Assembly: GCA_030141605.1 (NCBI GenBank)
Contig: JAQGDQ010000178.1
Location: 1 to 64,000, forward strand
Origin: Tubiluchus corallicola
Lineage: Eukaryota; Priapulida; Priapulimorpha; Priapulimorphida; Tubiluchidae
Direction of reading: 5' to 3'
Length of the DNA: 64,000 nt
Part shown: piece by piece, positions 12,311 through 25,925 of the stretch
How positions within the stretch are numbered: position 1 is the first letter of the stretch
How the letters are laid out: each line of letters begins with the position of its first letter
The notes under the pieces: generated by a model
The model's database searches: none
Told to the model about the DNA's origin: nothing
The model's input: the letters and a program-made list of their open reading frames with translations, nothing else
Made by a program: the position numbers and the translations under genes

Positions 12311-14867
12311 AGTTTCAGTGTAATGTCACCTGATAAATTTTGTCGTCTCCATTAGAATTATTTTAGTGGTTTAAATTAGCTTGTCAAGTGAGTAGAATAA
12401 GCAGTAATTGGTCTAATAACATTGAATCAATTGTATTATTAAAGAACAAGAACACAATGGTATAACACTATACACAAAATATAGGCCATGAGTAGTATTG
12501 GTTACTAAACTAAGTACTCATATTAACATTTAAAGGGAAAAATGGTAATTTTTTAATATCTAGAAGTTACAGCAGATGTGAAATGTTATAGTTGAGGTCT
12601 TGGATCAACAGTCCTTACCTCTTTCAAGCTAGCACTGTTTGAGTTTGCCAGAGCTTGCATTTTCTGTTGTTTTCATCAAACTAATGTGGAATGTTTTTGT
12701 TTGTTTTGGCCAAGGTGCTATAACTGTTTTACAATGTCACTAGCCCATCATTGGAGTAGTGTCTTTACATTGAAGTCGCTAGGGGGGCAGTAATGTACTA
12801 GTGTTTTTGTTTTCATATGCTTACAGCCAATTAACGGAAAATAATAGTACAGTCCTACAACATGTAAGTTAAATTCGCTGTCAGAAGTTAGTTTAGTGTT
12901 TGTACCCAGTATTGTGTTTGATGATGGTATATTCTGTTGCAGGAGTGTCCAGCTGAATTTATAAAAATACCTGAGTTTTTCGTATTACAGCTGCAAATCT
13001 ATGATTCTTAAGGTCATAGTTAACAGAAAGTGCTAAGCATAGTCTGAATTTGCTAGATTGGCTTGTTTTTCATATTGAGTTGAATTGATGGTTGTTTGTA
13101 GCCTAAGGTGTTCTTGCAGTGTTATAATTAGGAATTAATAGTGCTAGCGACTTGACTATGTTTCCACTGATTGTCACGGCCTTCGCTCAGTTTTCTTCAG
13201 CTGAGTGTACTGAGTGGCATTGTGATGGTCGTGGTGGAACTGGTGACTGTAAATTGTGTAAATTGTGGGATTGATGAAAATGAGAGTGAGTAGGCTTTGC
13301 TTGTTTTTCAGCACAAGTTGTCAGTCAGCAAATTATGTTTTTTTTCATAACTGTGCATTTTCGTGTAAAGCGTTTGATTATTTTTGCCTAATGTCAAATG
13401 TAATTTCTTCTAATATTTACGAGTTTCTGTCGTATTTTCTGTGTTGCTCGATGAGGGGTTATTGTTGCTTGGTAAATAAGCAAATCAGCGTGATCAGGAA
13501 TGACAGGTTCTTGTAGATTAGATAGGAGCCATTTTTGAATGGACGACAAATACGGTCTCATCTGGCTTGAAGTAAAATCTGAGGAATACTTTTTGTACAT
13601 TCATTGATTTCATGAAAATCATGGTAGCATATCTCGTTACATACTTGTTGTTATTTTAAATAGGGAATATCATCTTGTGTTTATTGTAGATTTAGATAGT
13701 CTACAGTAGAAACCACTACTATTTATTTTATGCAGTAACTGTTGTGTAATTCCATTTATATTGTGAGTCCTGAGTATTTTTGAGCTATTTTTGCAAAGTT
13801 TTTTAAAGAAAAATGTTATACTAGAAAGGTACATATTTCTTATCGTACGCTTTAGTTTTGCTCGTTGTAGACTGCTCGCTATAGTCTGCTCATTGTAGAC
13901 TCATCGAACATTCCATCAAATATTTGCACATTATAAGCCATTACAGTATATGTTGACATGAAATGCACAGCATTGTGTTTTATTTTAAGCCCCTTTTGGA
14001 ACATTATGATTGGTAATTAAGCACTAAACATTCCATTCTATGCTTGGCCACAGGCCTTCTCATTTGAAAGTGAACATCTACCAGTATCGCTTTTTTGTTT
14101 CATCTATAATTGCACATTTCTGTATGAAAGCAAACGTAGGACACTTGTAATGTTTGATGAAATATGCATCAGTCACAGCACGACGATATTAAATAAGAAC
14201 TTCCTTGTTGTGTTGCTAGACTATAGTAGATGAAAGCCTCAGGCTCGAGCATTTTACGGCGCATGTTGACTGGATAAGATCAAACTCTCGTTGAACTGTA
14301 TACAGTGTATAGTAAATACGTAGTCGCAGTCCAAGAGGGTCAGTTGCCGGTTATCGGAGCGTTCTGTACTAGAAACAAAACAAAAGGGCGGTCTGCGCAC
14401 ATTGAAAACTGATCAGCTCTCCGCTTCAGAAGTTGCCATATTAATAGAACATGTCGCAGTTGTTGACGTTTGTAAACTCAAAACTGCTATGACTGATAGA
14501 CTAACTCAGTAGTCACGTTGCTGCTGTACACTGTCGTTTATAAATAGAAGATAACGCTTAGGGTCATTTGCGAAACCAAATATGCACACCATTGAAGCAA
14601 GTTGGTCAGCAGTATTTGGCACCAAAACCCCATTGCCCCTTTGTCTTGTCTGTAGCGTTTGCACTTTCGCAAATAGTTATTATTCTGGTAGATAGTAGAA
14701 TCTGTTATAATCGTTATTATAGTTATTAATGTCAATTCTGCTCTGGCGTGTCCTAAAAACGCTAAGCTGGATCTCTTGCCGTTTTGCATTCAATCGTTTA
14801 GCAATGCAAACTCACAGGACAGGGCAAGGGCACTGGGTTTTAATAGTTTAACCGTTTCATACCCGTT

Positions 14868-14895
14868 GTATCCCATGGGATACGAGAATATTCTC
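14868..14895. promoter_or_regulatory. Two abutting perfect palindromes; the second is heat-shock-element-like
   Basis: GTATCCCATGGGATAC (16 bp) is directly followed by GAGAATATTCTC (12 bp). The second contains AGAATATTCT, which fits nGAAnnTTCn. No basal promoter is visible beside it; it lies 1.1 kb upstream of the exon at 16044. The function is only a guess. Confidence 0.35.
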
Positions 14896-16043
14896 TGCTT
14901 TTAAAATCAATAAAATTTTAAAACTGAGAGTTATTTGATTTGTTAATAGTTATTTTGTTTTAAGTCAATAACAATAGACTAAAAATAGTGATAAAATGGC
15001 AAACTAAAAAATCTACATACCACAAAAACTGTGCAAGGTACAATACTTTAGAGATGACTTTGTACAGATCAGCATAGCACACATACTAAATGTCTTAAAT
15101 ACTTTAAAAAAATATCAGCATTTGCTTTTTATCATGTTTATCATTTTATCACGTCATACATGTAGGACGTTGTTATCTCCGATTGTGATTCGTTTTAGCA
15201 GTGAAGTTAATGACTGCGAAAACAAATCTTTTTATTTCTTTATTAATTTAAAATATTTTTTGCTTTTTGTTGGCAAGATGAAATAGTTAGCTTGGTGGCA
15301 AGCCAATTAACTAAACCGTGCGTCAGTGTTGAACTAAAGTAATCAGATATAACGTATTGCTGTCTAGCGACTTACCTGAATAGATAACGATGTTGCTGCT
15401 GCAGATGCTGTTTTAGATTCTTCATAATTAGCAGATGATTGATGCAACAAGAGGATTGGGGAAACATGTAAACATAACCGCAGAGGATGTTCTGTGGTAA
15501 TACTAACTCTCATTAGATGCACAAAATTAATTTAAGACATTGACGAACTACCAGTAAGGAGCTATAAATTTACGCATAAGCCTTGCCCTCTTTCTTTTAT
15601 TCACTTTCCATGAGCCGTCATGCGTTGCTCGGAGATATTTTGGAAATACTGTACTGGATTTGCTCGCATTTTTTGTTGCTTCCTGTAAAAGGATGGGATG
15701 TATAAAAAAATTGGATGTATAAATAAATTTTGAAATGCGTAGCTTAGCTCTCCCAGGTGTTGGATGGATTTTCAAAGCATCCTGGACAAGTGAAAGTGAT
15801 GCATTGTGGAAAACTTTTTCTTGAGAGTGCAACGAAAGTGATAGATGGTGAAGAGGACGAAAGGAAAAGTGCAGATAGTGGCAATCTTAAATATTACTGG
15901 TGATGCTTACATAGCTCCATACTGATGAATATTTCATCGTTTCTGTCCAATGATGTGACAAAACATATCAGGTGGTACAACCAATGGAATAGTTTGAATG
16001 TAACCCGAAGTTGCATTGAGCTGGACTTCTTAGATGACGAACT

Positions 16044-16553
16044 ATGAATGAGAAAGGACATTACTGGAACATTGTCAAGAAGCAACTCGTCTTTGGCAAG
16101 TCACCAGTTAAAGACCAGAGGAGGGCCACTTGTCCGAGTGTAGCCATACCATTTTTCAATCATGAAATGGTCAGTAGTAACAGTCCAAAACCCTCTACTA
16201 CTATGTCGCCAACTGCAGTTAATGCAAGTAGCCCACTAACACCCCACAAAGAGGAAGACAGTGTTTTCATGAATGGAGTAGGAGAAGAAAATGTTTCTCC
16301 GACAACGTCAGAAGAAGCCAAGCAACCCACGCTACGGCGTCGGTCTTCACTCAGAAAGAACCTATGTGAACTTGGGAAATCAACCAGTGATGGTCAGTTT
16401 GCTCCCGAAGACGAGGAAGATGCAACAATTCAGAGGGGGCGCAGAAACACCACTGGCTCGGCGGTCTTGCAAAGGGAAATGCGGAGGCGTCAGGTGTCAT
16501 TTGAAGACGAAGTCCTGGAGGTATCAGAAGCTGATGATGAAGATGGTGACGAG
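16044..16553 (+). CDS. Alternative first coding exon 3 (170 codons) with IRBIT-type PP1 motif
   Basis: ATG with A at -3 starts a 170-codon disordered segment that ends EADDEDGDE before GTAGGA, phase 0. Residues 148-155 read RRQVSFED, a textbook RVxF PP1-docking motif followed by acidic residues. It matches in place and kind the QIQFADD site of vertebrate IRBIT, which lies just upstream of the same serine-rich segment. It also has RRRSSL (98-103, basophilic kinase or 14-3-3-like) and several Ser-Pro/Thr-Pro sites (S20, S47, S55, S63, T66, S85). Spliced to 20958 it yields a 655-aa protein. This is the best supported alternative tail after the one at 44974. Retention of the intron would stop the frame within four codons. 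Confidence 0.75.
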
Positions 16554-19451
16554 GTAGGAGTCAGATAAAAAATTTTCAGAGGCATCAGCCTTCAGTGTAG
16601 AGTTTAGCGATTTTTTTTCTGGTATACACCCATAACTTGATCATTGACGATATTCCATTCTTGGCTTTAGCAGAGGTTCTACGAAATTTTGGAGATCATG
16701 TCCTGTACTTACATGATGGACTAACTGCTCTCTTTTGCATGCATTAACTCAGCTAACAAGCATGTTTCTGCTTTTGCTGTTTAATAATTACAGTTTTGTG
16801 CAACATATTCTATCCAACACCAAGTACCTTTCGTACCCGTCTCCTTGACGACGAGTTTCCGTGCACCTGTCTCCCTTCCACACCCAGCAGACTTCTTTTA
16901 AGTTTAATTGACATTAAGCTTGATTTTAATGAAATCACCCCATTCTATTCATCTGGTTCCTGTTGTTTTTGCTTCTTCATGAGCAAAAGAAACCCGAAAA
17001 TGCAGCTTGAATGAAAACGTAATTGTTATTGGTCAGATGAGTAACAGTGTCAGTATACATGTGACGACATTAGATGTTATTTCGAACATTCTGATAGGTG
17101 TAGTCACTGTATGAAGCTTGTTGCGCCATTTTATTGACAGCACAGAAAAAATGTTGCAGTCTTAATGTCTGTTTAAAATGTGCTGTGTGCACGCAATACA
17201 TGGGAGCCAGACTTTTTTAATAATCATTGCCTAAAGGCAAATCATCAGCAGTAAAGTCACATTAGCATGAATTCTTTCATCTCTACACAGCTTGAAGTAA
17301 ATTTTCGTGACCAGAAAAAGACATCAAATTTCACGTGCTCTTGGGATTCTGTAAAGCCTTACGATCTTTGATGTGAAGAGATTAAAGACGCGCCATTGAT
17401 TCTTGCCCTTCACGCGACCTCTAGACAATCACATGGACTCTGTAGGTAGTTCAAAGACTGTTGGGAGGACAGTCCCTAATAACTGGCTTACAATCGTGTC
17501 TTTTTTGTAAAATAAGTGTTAAATCAGAGCCTAAAGGATTGTTGCAATGATTTGCCTTCTGCTGCTTCCTCAAAAAACTTACTTTTGCTTTTTATTTTTA
17601 TTAATTACTAGCAATCTATGGTGACCTCTGGCATCTATAGATATCTTTTTATGATTTAATTTACGGTTTTGCGTCTGTTTGTCTTTCTATGCAGAAATAT
17701 AATTTGCATAAATTTGAGGTTTTTCGTTTTCTTGTAAGCTAAGCTCCACTGTCTGATTTTTTGCCGCCGATCTTTGTTATTTACAAAATTACAATCAGAA
17801 GTTACTTGTGAAAAGAAAATCTTTAAGTTATTAAATAATTAAACAGGGGTAGCACATAGTAGCAAAATAGTAGTTTAAAAACTCTTTTGTTTTGAATAAT
17901 TTTAGTAGTCTGTCTTTATCAAGACTGTGTCTGTAAGCAGTAGATTCCAGTTTAGATGTAAAAGAAACAAACGCACACATTCTTGTCGTAACGCCTAGTT
18001 AATTTTTTAATTGACCAAGCTGCAAGATTCCTTTCCTTATGAAAGTTCGGTTGATAAAAATTATTGACTTTAACACAAGATTGTACACTTTATCTCTTTC
18101 TGCATGTATATAGTTTTCAAAGGCCAGTGACTTTCGAAGGGACTGAGTGAAGTATTTTCAGTGAACTCGCTTGCTTACATTCATTTACATACGAAAATTA
18201 GTGAAAACTTTTTCTAGTGTGTTGGCAAGATAGAAAAATATATAATTATCATTTTTGATGATAATTTAGCGTGTTTGGGTGATTTATTGTATACGTTTAA
18301 GTAAACTTCCTGCAGTAAGGAATAAAGAATTATAAGATTCGTTTGTACTGAACTTTACGTTACCGTTTTGAGAACCTTTGGTCAGACTGCACGTAACTTT
18401 CAAGTACACACTGACCTAGTTCGGTTAAAATAGCATCTCCTTTTCGTAACGGACAAAATCATATCCGCTTTCTGTAAGTCTATTCATTGGTTTTTTATGT
18501 TATATATTTTTTGCTTTGCAGTTTTGCTCGTGCGTAAATAAATGAGCTGCTAGATGCAACTTGACTGATGTTTTAATAGTTTTCACAGATAGTTTTCACA
18601 GACAGTGATACTATCATGTTATTTTTGTGCTTTACTAAAAATTGAGGGGCATTCGAAACGGCTTTCCACTTGTTTACTTGCCGCGGCTTGGTGGGAAACC
18701 AAGTGGTAAAGTAATTATGTCAAATTGTTAATGTTCCTGTGCTACTTATTCGTTATGCTTTTTGCCAAGTGGGGGCGTTTCTCTCAAGTGTACACCTGCA
18801 GCTGTTGCTAATCGGACAAAACTTTCTGTTCTTGGTAAATCCCTACGTGACTGTAAAAACCACGTGAAGCCAGTGTGATTCACACACGTTAAACGTTTTC
18901 AGTTATATTGCCTTCCCTGAGTAATGGCTTCATTCACTAGTTTCCTGTGACGTGAAGGTTTACTCATTCACTGAATCAGTCATTGTGGTTGAACAAACGG
19001 CAGGCAAACTATCACTGGATACTTCCTGATGTCCTAGATGCACGAGCATGGCACATTAGACCCCTACCACCTAGTCCTCCGAGTTATCCCAGGATTGGAA
19101 TTGCGCTTCACTTAAACGTTGGTCAACGTGGAATTAAAATTCATTATCGGTTCACTGATTGATGTATCTTGACTGCCTGTTTTTTGTCATCCAACATTGA
19201 GAGACAGCGAAACTGATTGGAAAAGAATTACTTGTGGAAGTTCGCCAACCGGTCATATTGGTGAAGTTTTTTGTGGCCATCTTGTACTGTTGCGGACATC
19301 AAAGAAGCTCACTGTCAGCCTTGTGATACATGCTGTTGGTTGTAGACTTAGTAAACTTTGCAGCAGTGATTAGTGGTTATTCTTGGAGGCAACGATACCA
19401 AAGTATTCCGCTACACAATAATTGTCCAGTGTTGCAGCTCTTCTTCACCCG
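16554..19451 (+). other. Intron / 5' region of first exon 4
   Basis: No gene or named repeat recognised. The last 500 bases are somewhat less AT-rich and may include promoter and 5' UTR for the exon at 19452. Confidence 0.45.
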
Positions 19452-19811
19452 ATGTTTCGCTGCGGTGACGTCTTCACGTTACTGAACCTTTGGCAAAACT
19501 GTGGGAGTCTTTCAAAACCAGCCATTGTGGACATTCCTGTAGACATTCCTCCGAAGTCAATTTTGGTGAACGGTACGCATAACGCACATTTGAAGATGGT
19601 CCGCCGTTGTGATTCCAGAAATGAGACGTTGAATTTGGAAGAGCTGGAGAAATGTTGTATGGAATTGAACAGTGAGAGTGGAAAGGTGCTTTCCCGCGTG
19701 AACTGGTATCAGTCATTGCCTTCTCTGTGTAAAAGTGAACATTTGAGCTCTAGCACAGAATGTCAGCGAGAACAACAAGAACAAGAACAACAACAACGAC
19801 AACGAGAACAG
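19452..19811 (+). CDS. Alternative first coding exon 4 (120 codons), Gln-rich end
   Basis: Translation from the first ATG after an in-frame stop gives 120 codons starting MFRCGDVFTLLNLWQNCG and ending in a Gln/Glu/Arg run (residues 104-120, encoded by CAA-type repeats) before CAG|GTAGAA. The phase 0 end allows splicing to 20958 for a 605-aa isoform. SRVNW at residues 81-85 fits the RVxF PP1-docking consensus, and PPKSILV (34-40) is a partial SILK match. The start context is poor (C at -3, T at +4). A non-ATG frame runs ten codons further up, so the true start is uncertain. This exon is less sure than 16044 or 44974. Confidence 0.5.
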
Positions 19812-20957
19812 GTAGAAACATTAGTTAGCGGGATATGATCAACAATCTGCATATCTTTAAAAGAAAAAGCAAAGCATATGTTTCCCTTTTTACATATATT
19901 ACATTGCATTCAGTAAGTAATACAGTAGATAATAAAAAACTAAAATCACTTGGCATAATGCCAGTGCACACTTAGTATGCAAGAACGTGGATGATGGTAA
20001 AGACTAAGTTGAATGTTTACCATTCCAGTCAAAACATTTTTTTTGCAAAAACTGGTTGTAAGAAACAGGTAGTTAATAATTATCAAATTATTGTGGTCAT
20101 AGGTTATGACGACAATAAACAAGTCTGCTTCTGCTCAGCTGTAATTAATTTTCACAACCTTTCATTTCCCTATACTTCTGGTTTGAGTAAAGATGGAGTG
20201 AAGTTCCAAAGCTGCTTTTCTGTATCATTTTTTAAATCGGAGAATGTATCTTCCACCCTCCTAAAAATGATAGACTACTCGATACGTCTTATAGCTTTGA
20301 TGGTTTTTTGGCGAGACCATATGTTGTCACTGTATTAAATCTTGACAGAAATCATTTGTTTTTTCCTTAATTTCCGTTAGTCGTTTAGTGAATGCTGCTT
20401 GCTGTAGCTAGAATAGTAGCGTTAGTCATCAGTAATTGAATCTTCTAGAAGTGATGTTACTCCACAGGAACCGACCTAATTTAATAATGGTCTTATAAGC
20501 GCTCCTGGGAGCCTTACTCAATTGATGTTGGCAATACAAATGGCACATTGGCTGCGTGTTGTTTATTGACAAAATTCATTTTATTTGCTTTAGACATGCG
20601 TAGGGTCAATCTGCTTAGGCAAAGTGTTGTATCTAGTTTGTTTAATACTGCTTAATTACTAGTTTTGTAATACATGTAGTAAAATTGCTAGGCTTATTAA
20701 GAGTATCTCATATGTTGTTTGATGCTAGTGAAAGATACAGAAAAGTACTACTGGTGTATTAATCTTGTACTGTGTAACTTAATCAGAGATTGATTGATGT
20801 GATGATGATGAAGATTGTGGTAGTGGTAGTGGTGATTGTTATGGTGGTGAAGATGATGATTGCAATGTTATTTCATGTTGAAAGTGTAATTCCATATTAT
20901 TATTATGAGCTAGGGCTCTGTATTGCCAGATTTCTAATGGACTGGTTTGCTTTTCAG
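19812..20957 (+). other. Intron before the serine-rich exon
   Basis: Non-coding, AT-rich. It contains a GAT/GTG trinucleotide tract at 20795-20863 and ends TGCTTTTCAG at the acceptor. Confidence 0.6.
20795..20863. repeat. Imperfect (GAT)/(GTG) trinucleotide tract
   Basis: Mixed GATGAT, GTGGTA and GGTGAT units about 95 bases upstream of a coding exon. Intronic. Confidence 0.8.
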
Positions 20958-21042
20958 GACTCGAAGGCTGGTCCTAAGCGTACGCCAAAGATTCGGACTC
21001 GATCTTTCTCTCAATCGTCCAACGACAGTTACAGTTCTACGG
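20958..21042 (+). CDS. AHCYL1: Serine-rich IRBIT exon (phospho-switch segment)
   Basis: An acceptor (CTTTTCAG) and a GTAAGT donor bound 85 nt encoding DSKAGPKRTPKIRTR then SFSQSSNDSYSST, phase 0 in and phase 1 out. Joined to the next exon this reads SSTASYTGSSSDED, aligning with vertebrate IRBIT SRSISQSSTDSYSS...ASYTDSSDDE. The RxxS site (RSFS, equivalent to human Ser68) and the serines at +3, +6 and +9 (Ser71, 74, 77) are kept. In vertebrates, phosphorylation of this ladder is needed for binding the IP3 receptor. This exon is shared by all four upstream first exons and skipped when exon 44974 is used. Confidence 0.88.
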
Positions 21043-24000
21043 GTAAGTTTACAAGAAAATTTTCTTCTGGTAGTTTTATATGCTCATTGTTTTTCAGCAG
21101 TACTTACTTCAAAACTTCTTTCTACTGGTGAAGGTTATTGGATTCCCTGTGTTATGGATTTGTTCATCATTTATTTTCCAATCCAATGTTTCAACTCAAG
21201 GTGCTCTTTGTTTTGATGGAGAACTTGAAACGTCTGGAATAGCACTATGGGCGGAAACTAGCTGAAATATTTTTCAGGGAATCAGTGTGCAGCAAAGAAA
21301 CGGGAGCATTGTGTAACTATTTGAAAAAACTGTGACTTTTTGAAGATCAAGAAAGAAAATTGTGAAAAACACTGGACTTATGGCTTGCAGTTACGGAAGA
21401 CTGCTTTCTGGATAGCTTTTCATGTTCTGTGGCAGTATCGGACAGTGTATGGTAAACAAGTGTTATTGAGCATGCTTGTATATTTATTTATGAAGCGACA
21501 TCAAGGCAGCAGATTCTACATTTTTGCTTTAAATATTCACTTCTGATTACTTTTAAATTAGCTAAATTGAATTTTTGTTGAACCTTGTTTTTGTTCATAA
21601 TTAACAGATGTCAGCACTCGACGAGAGTCTATTTGTCATTGGGTAGTTGGTTTTGAACGATTGCACACATCAGCGATAGATGGCAGCACAATGTAGATTA
21701 TGCTTGGACACTAATGTATTTTCTTTGCTGCAACTGTTACAGGCTGCAGTTTCATTAATTTTTATAGTTACGGAGTAAAATATTATTCTCAGTCATTAAA
21801 AGTTTATCTATCCCCTGAATTAGAAGGCCATTCTGCAAAGAATGTTGCTCGTGCTGTGACTTATGACACAATTTACCAATTTCATGTTTAGCGCTGCATA
21901 ATAAGTATTCAATTTTGTTGGAGTTTAATTGCGTTCATGTAAAATAATGACTTTAGCTTGTCTGAAAAAAGTGCTTTGCTTAGAGTAGTGGTTTGGTTCT
22001 GACTTCCAACAAAATCGTAAATCGCAAAATTCGTAACAGTATACTGTGCCAACGAAAAGCAGATGCAATTTTTGTTCGTAAAATGTTCGCTATGATAGCA
22101 AATATTTAGATGATATTAGGACCAACTTTCTACGTAATTGTTATGCTATACACTGAGCAATTGAAAATGTGTTTTTCTAATTGAAGTTAGCATACCAAGA
22201 AGCAAAATTGGTGATAATTTTGGCTTTAGGAAATCCTGTACAAAATTAAAAACAGCTAATCGCTAGATCTAGCAGGGACATGTTCGATGAGTACTGGGTA
22301 TGCAAAAGTGTTAGTATTTCTAAATGATTAGCTCCATTGGTTAATAATCAAGCGGTAAATTAAGTGATACTAAGCAAGTATTAAAAGCAACAGTTAAATT
22401 CTTGATTAATTTACTAATTAACGCCCACCTGAATCAGCGTTCCGTTTCCTTAGAACTTCCTGTGAAATTTTAAATGCGTTGTGCTACATTTCTTTTTCGT
22501 AATACAGACACATCCCCGAGTGACCTTAGTAATCTCCGTTTGCGCTCACTGGTTTCGCTGGCTTCATTTCTGAGAGCTGCAGCTTTTTCTGCTTATTATA
22601 TTTGAGGTACTTTTTAGCTTCTGACGACCTTTCGCAACAGCCAAGGTCATACTGAAGATTATCGGCAGGGCGAGTGTGTCGATTAAGCCGTCTGGAAAAT
22701 GTTCATGGTTGTTGCGTTGATAAGGCGTTATCAGTTATGCGTGGCTGTAAAGGCTCAAATTGTTCAACATTTGGAATTCTTAGAGGCTTCCGGTTGGCTC
22801 TGACGGCGAACAAAAATTACGAAATGGCCTTTTATTTTCACACGACTTTGACTAAATCTTTCTGGTTAAAGCATAGCGAGTGCACTGAGCCGTGGCACCT
22901 TTGGAAAATCAAATGTTGACAAATTGTATTAACTTAAGGTGAATGCACATGTAATCAGGGTTTATTAGCCCCGGATTGTCCGGAATTTTTCGACACAGTC
23001 AGTGAAAACTGTTCGTGCGCTACCGTATTAAATGTATTAAATCGTAAATCCACATTCCGTACAGACGAATAGGGTCGTTCGTATGTGATTCGCATGTTCT
23101 ATATATTCGGTTGCGACTTATTCTGCATGTGTGTTTAGATGTCTGTATTGAAAAGGCTTGTAAGCGAACGATAAACTGAGATCGGAAGTGCCTTAGCTTT
23201 GAAGGACAGAATTGTGAGGGCACCAAAATGAGTAAGAAGATGAGTAACTGAGTGAAAAGTAGATCTTTCATTTTCTTTGCGGGCATGTTAACGCTTTTTA
23301 ATTTGCATTGGGTTGCACAGCGTTACAGCATCATTTGCAGTTTCATCATTTTGTGAGGAGGGTTTTGCAAGCTCGGTTATTTTAGTTGTCTGTGCGTACA
23401 TACGTGGTTGCCTCTCATCTACACTGCTAAGACGATATATCACACCTGCAGTTCTATAATGGGCGAGTAACTTAAATGGTACCACCCGAAAGCGCAAGGA
23501 TCTGGCTTCATGTCCTGGTTGGCCTACGATTTTTCCGTTCCTGATTGGCATAAAATTTTTCGGCACCTCATTCAATAACTTTTCGTCGGGTTCATTTGTT
23601 GTAAGAGTCAATTGTTTAGATTATAATTGTTAATGCGTGTGGTCGCGGCAATTAGTGTTCGTGCTGTGCACTTCAGAAATTTGTCTCTGGCGTCGTGAAT
23701 ACAATAACGACGTTACGCGAGAAATTCATCTAGCTCGAGTACTGGTTTTTGAAACAAAGCATTATAATGGTTGAAAAAATCTCTCTCCTGCAAAAAAACC
23801 AGAATGATATTAAGCATCACAGCGTAATCCCTTTGGAAAATATCAACTTATGTGACGTGACTAGCAAGCAGAGATTATGCCTGAAAGCTTCAGTAAACTA
23901 ATTAAATAATCGATTTTTAGTGCCGCCTTCCGTATAATAAGATGTTGAGCAATTTAATTATCTTGCTTTCCTGCTGTTGTATGTGCAATAGCTTTAGGCA

Positions 24001-24589
24001 AAATTCCAATACTCCTATCAACTCGTTTTCAAGGTATTAGCTAATTCCATTATCTTGCTTGCTATAACATATATTTTGCAAATCGTTAAATGGTATTTTT
24101 GGTAGTTATTTAGGGCGGAGCCTGTTGTTAAAAGTTACACAGTTTTCGTTCAAAATTTGCAACCTTTGCAACCCTTTGCCTTCTTTCACTTTATTAATAT
24201 GTTTTTTTAAGTATCTAGTGCCTGATTCATTAGATCAGGAGATACGTGTATTGAAAAACTACATCATGTTGTATTCATACATTCAGGTCTAGCATTTTTA
24301 TATCAAGTGTCTGACGAAGTAATTATCACGCGTCTCAGTTTTTTTGGTAGAATTCATTGGAAGTTCATTGGACGATGCTTTCTCAATTGGCAGCAATTGT
24401 ATAGGATTTAACAGATAATACAAATTGAGAAATCAACACTTATACGATGGTGCTGTGTTTATCCAGTTCACCAAAGGGAGTTAAGCCATAGGTCTGTTTT
24501 ATATCTGGAAAACTGTCATGTCCTATTTCTCACCTTTCTCACCAATCCGCCTGGTAGATATATTATCTGTCAGCTGGTGAACATCTGAG

Positions 24590-24850
24590 AAATTGTCTCC
24601 ACCCTTGTCTGTCATCGTATCTGCTGTTTCTTCCCACTTCCTCTCTAGATGTTCCTCTTCTGAGAAGAGCTCTATCTTCTCCCCCTATCCATCTTTTCCT
24701 CCGACAGGACTGGGGGCCATTTCGTCTTGGTTCGCCATGAGTTTCTTGAGCATAAGAGGTATTTTACGCCAGTGGGTTGCCCTCCCCATTTACCCGGGCT
24801 TGGGACCGGCACTGAGTTCAGCTGGATTGCTGCCCAAGTGGCTGTCATGT
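24590..24850 (-). mobile_element. Dispersed repeat fragment (LINE-associated family)
   Basis: It contains CCGGGCTTGGGACCGGCACT, the same core found at 53.73 kb in the same orientation. Read on the minus strand it gives the AGTGCCGGTCCCAAGCCCGG string common in animal repeat families. The two copies diverge outside the core. It is placed on the minus strand because the 53-kb copy abuts a minus-strand LINE. Confidence 0.55.
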
Positions 24851-25925
24851 CCTATAACAAAGTGAAAGCAAATACAATAATGTGAAGCCTGGTGGAATTT
24901 TTGCTGCGACTTAAATGGATGACTGTAATGTCTAACTTAGTCAAATACAGATGCATCATTTGAACCGGATAAATACATTAATATTGGCTGCCGAATCCGA
25001 GATTTGTTTGAACACATCCTGTGTGAGGTCAGTTCGAGGTAGAAGTGCAGATTGGAACTTACGTGACTTCTGACTAAGGAATTTCTTAATAGGATTCATT
25101 TTCGTGACTGGGAGATGTCCGTGATAGAGGACACTCAAGTGTGATAAAAGGAAAATTAATTCTTCTTAATTTTTAATTGCAGTGACCCCGTAACAGGTGT
25201 TGGGTTACCGTATTAGTTTCTAAAACCAACACTAGAGGGGGCGTTTTTGTGACTCGTCTACGTTACTTTTATTAGGACTTGAAGTTGAAAACCCTTCATA
25301 TAGCACATAGTTCTTCAACCTTCACTCAACACGACCCCATTCGTAATGTAGTACAAAATAAAATTCATGACACTTTAACTTCTGATTGGCACTGAACTGA
25401 TAGTATTGCGTGTATTAATTACTGTTAATATAGTTAACTGTTTGAAAAATGTGGATGAAATTAGCTGTGATTTCCTATCGACAGAGCATGTTTCATGTAA
25501 AGTTCTTGACTATCTTAACTTGTAGTGGCACGCCAAGCGTTCCCCAAAGCCAGTTTCTTGAGAACCAACATACCATGCTGGCCTGGGAGAAAAACATTTG
25601 ATTTCGATTAACTTAAATCAAAAATTGTTTTAGTTTTTAGAATTTTGGCTCTTATAAATTGTTTTAACTCTGTTTCACGCCTATAATGTTACATTAAATT
25701 TTGGTCACTACTGTTGCTGCTATTGACGATCGAAACACATACTTATTGCATATATCCTAGTTTTTTCTTGCTTCAGTTTTTTTGCTACCCTGTGGTTTGA
25801 CTCGCTATTTTCTAGTAAATCCTTGCCATGAAAAGTCACTGTAACACACACAAGTGCACGGCTCAGTTGCTAAATCATTAAACGGCGTACAGATCGATCA
25901 ATTGTCTGTTAATTGGACGTTCCGT

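Larger units (their letters stand above)
10069..16043 (+). other. Intron / intergenic stretch between first exons 2 and 3
   Basis: AT-rich. It contains a degenerate repeat around 12070-12310 and a pair of adjacent palindromes at 14868-14895. Other open frames here (for example 10206-10571) have no start context, donor or similarity I trust. Some of it may be promoter and 5' UTR for the exon at 16044. Confidence 0.5.

Noticed and set aside
13265-13516. Possible exon with ATGAAAATGAGA|GTGAGT
   Set aside because: Too short, and I see nothing to link it to the gene.
18650-18790. Apparent inverted repeat (CCACTTG / CAAGTGG and GGGGC / GCCCC patches)
   Set aside because: Arms are short and do not align beyond seven bases; not a convincing element.
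20790-21131. 113-codon + frame overlapping exon 20958
   Set aside because: Wholly driven by the GAT/GTG tract and a different frame from the exon that matches IRBIT.
23020-23611. Two adjacent minus-strand frames of 88 and 107 codons
   Set aside because: The composition is plausible, but I recognise no domain, and there is no promoter or splice context. I cannot support a gene.
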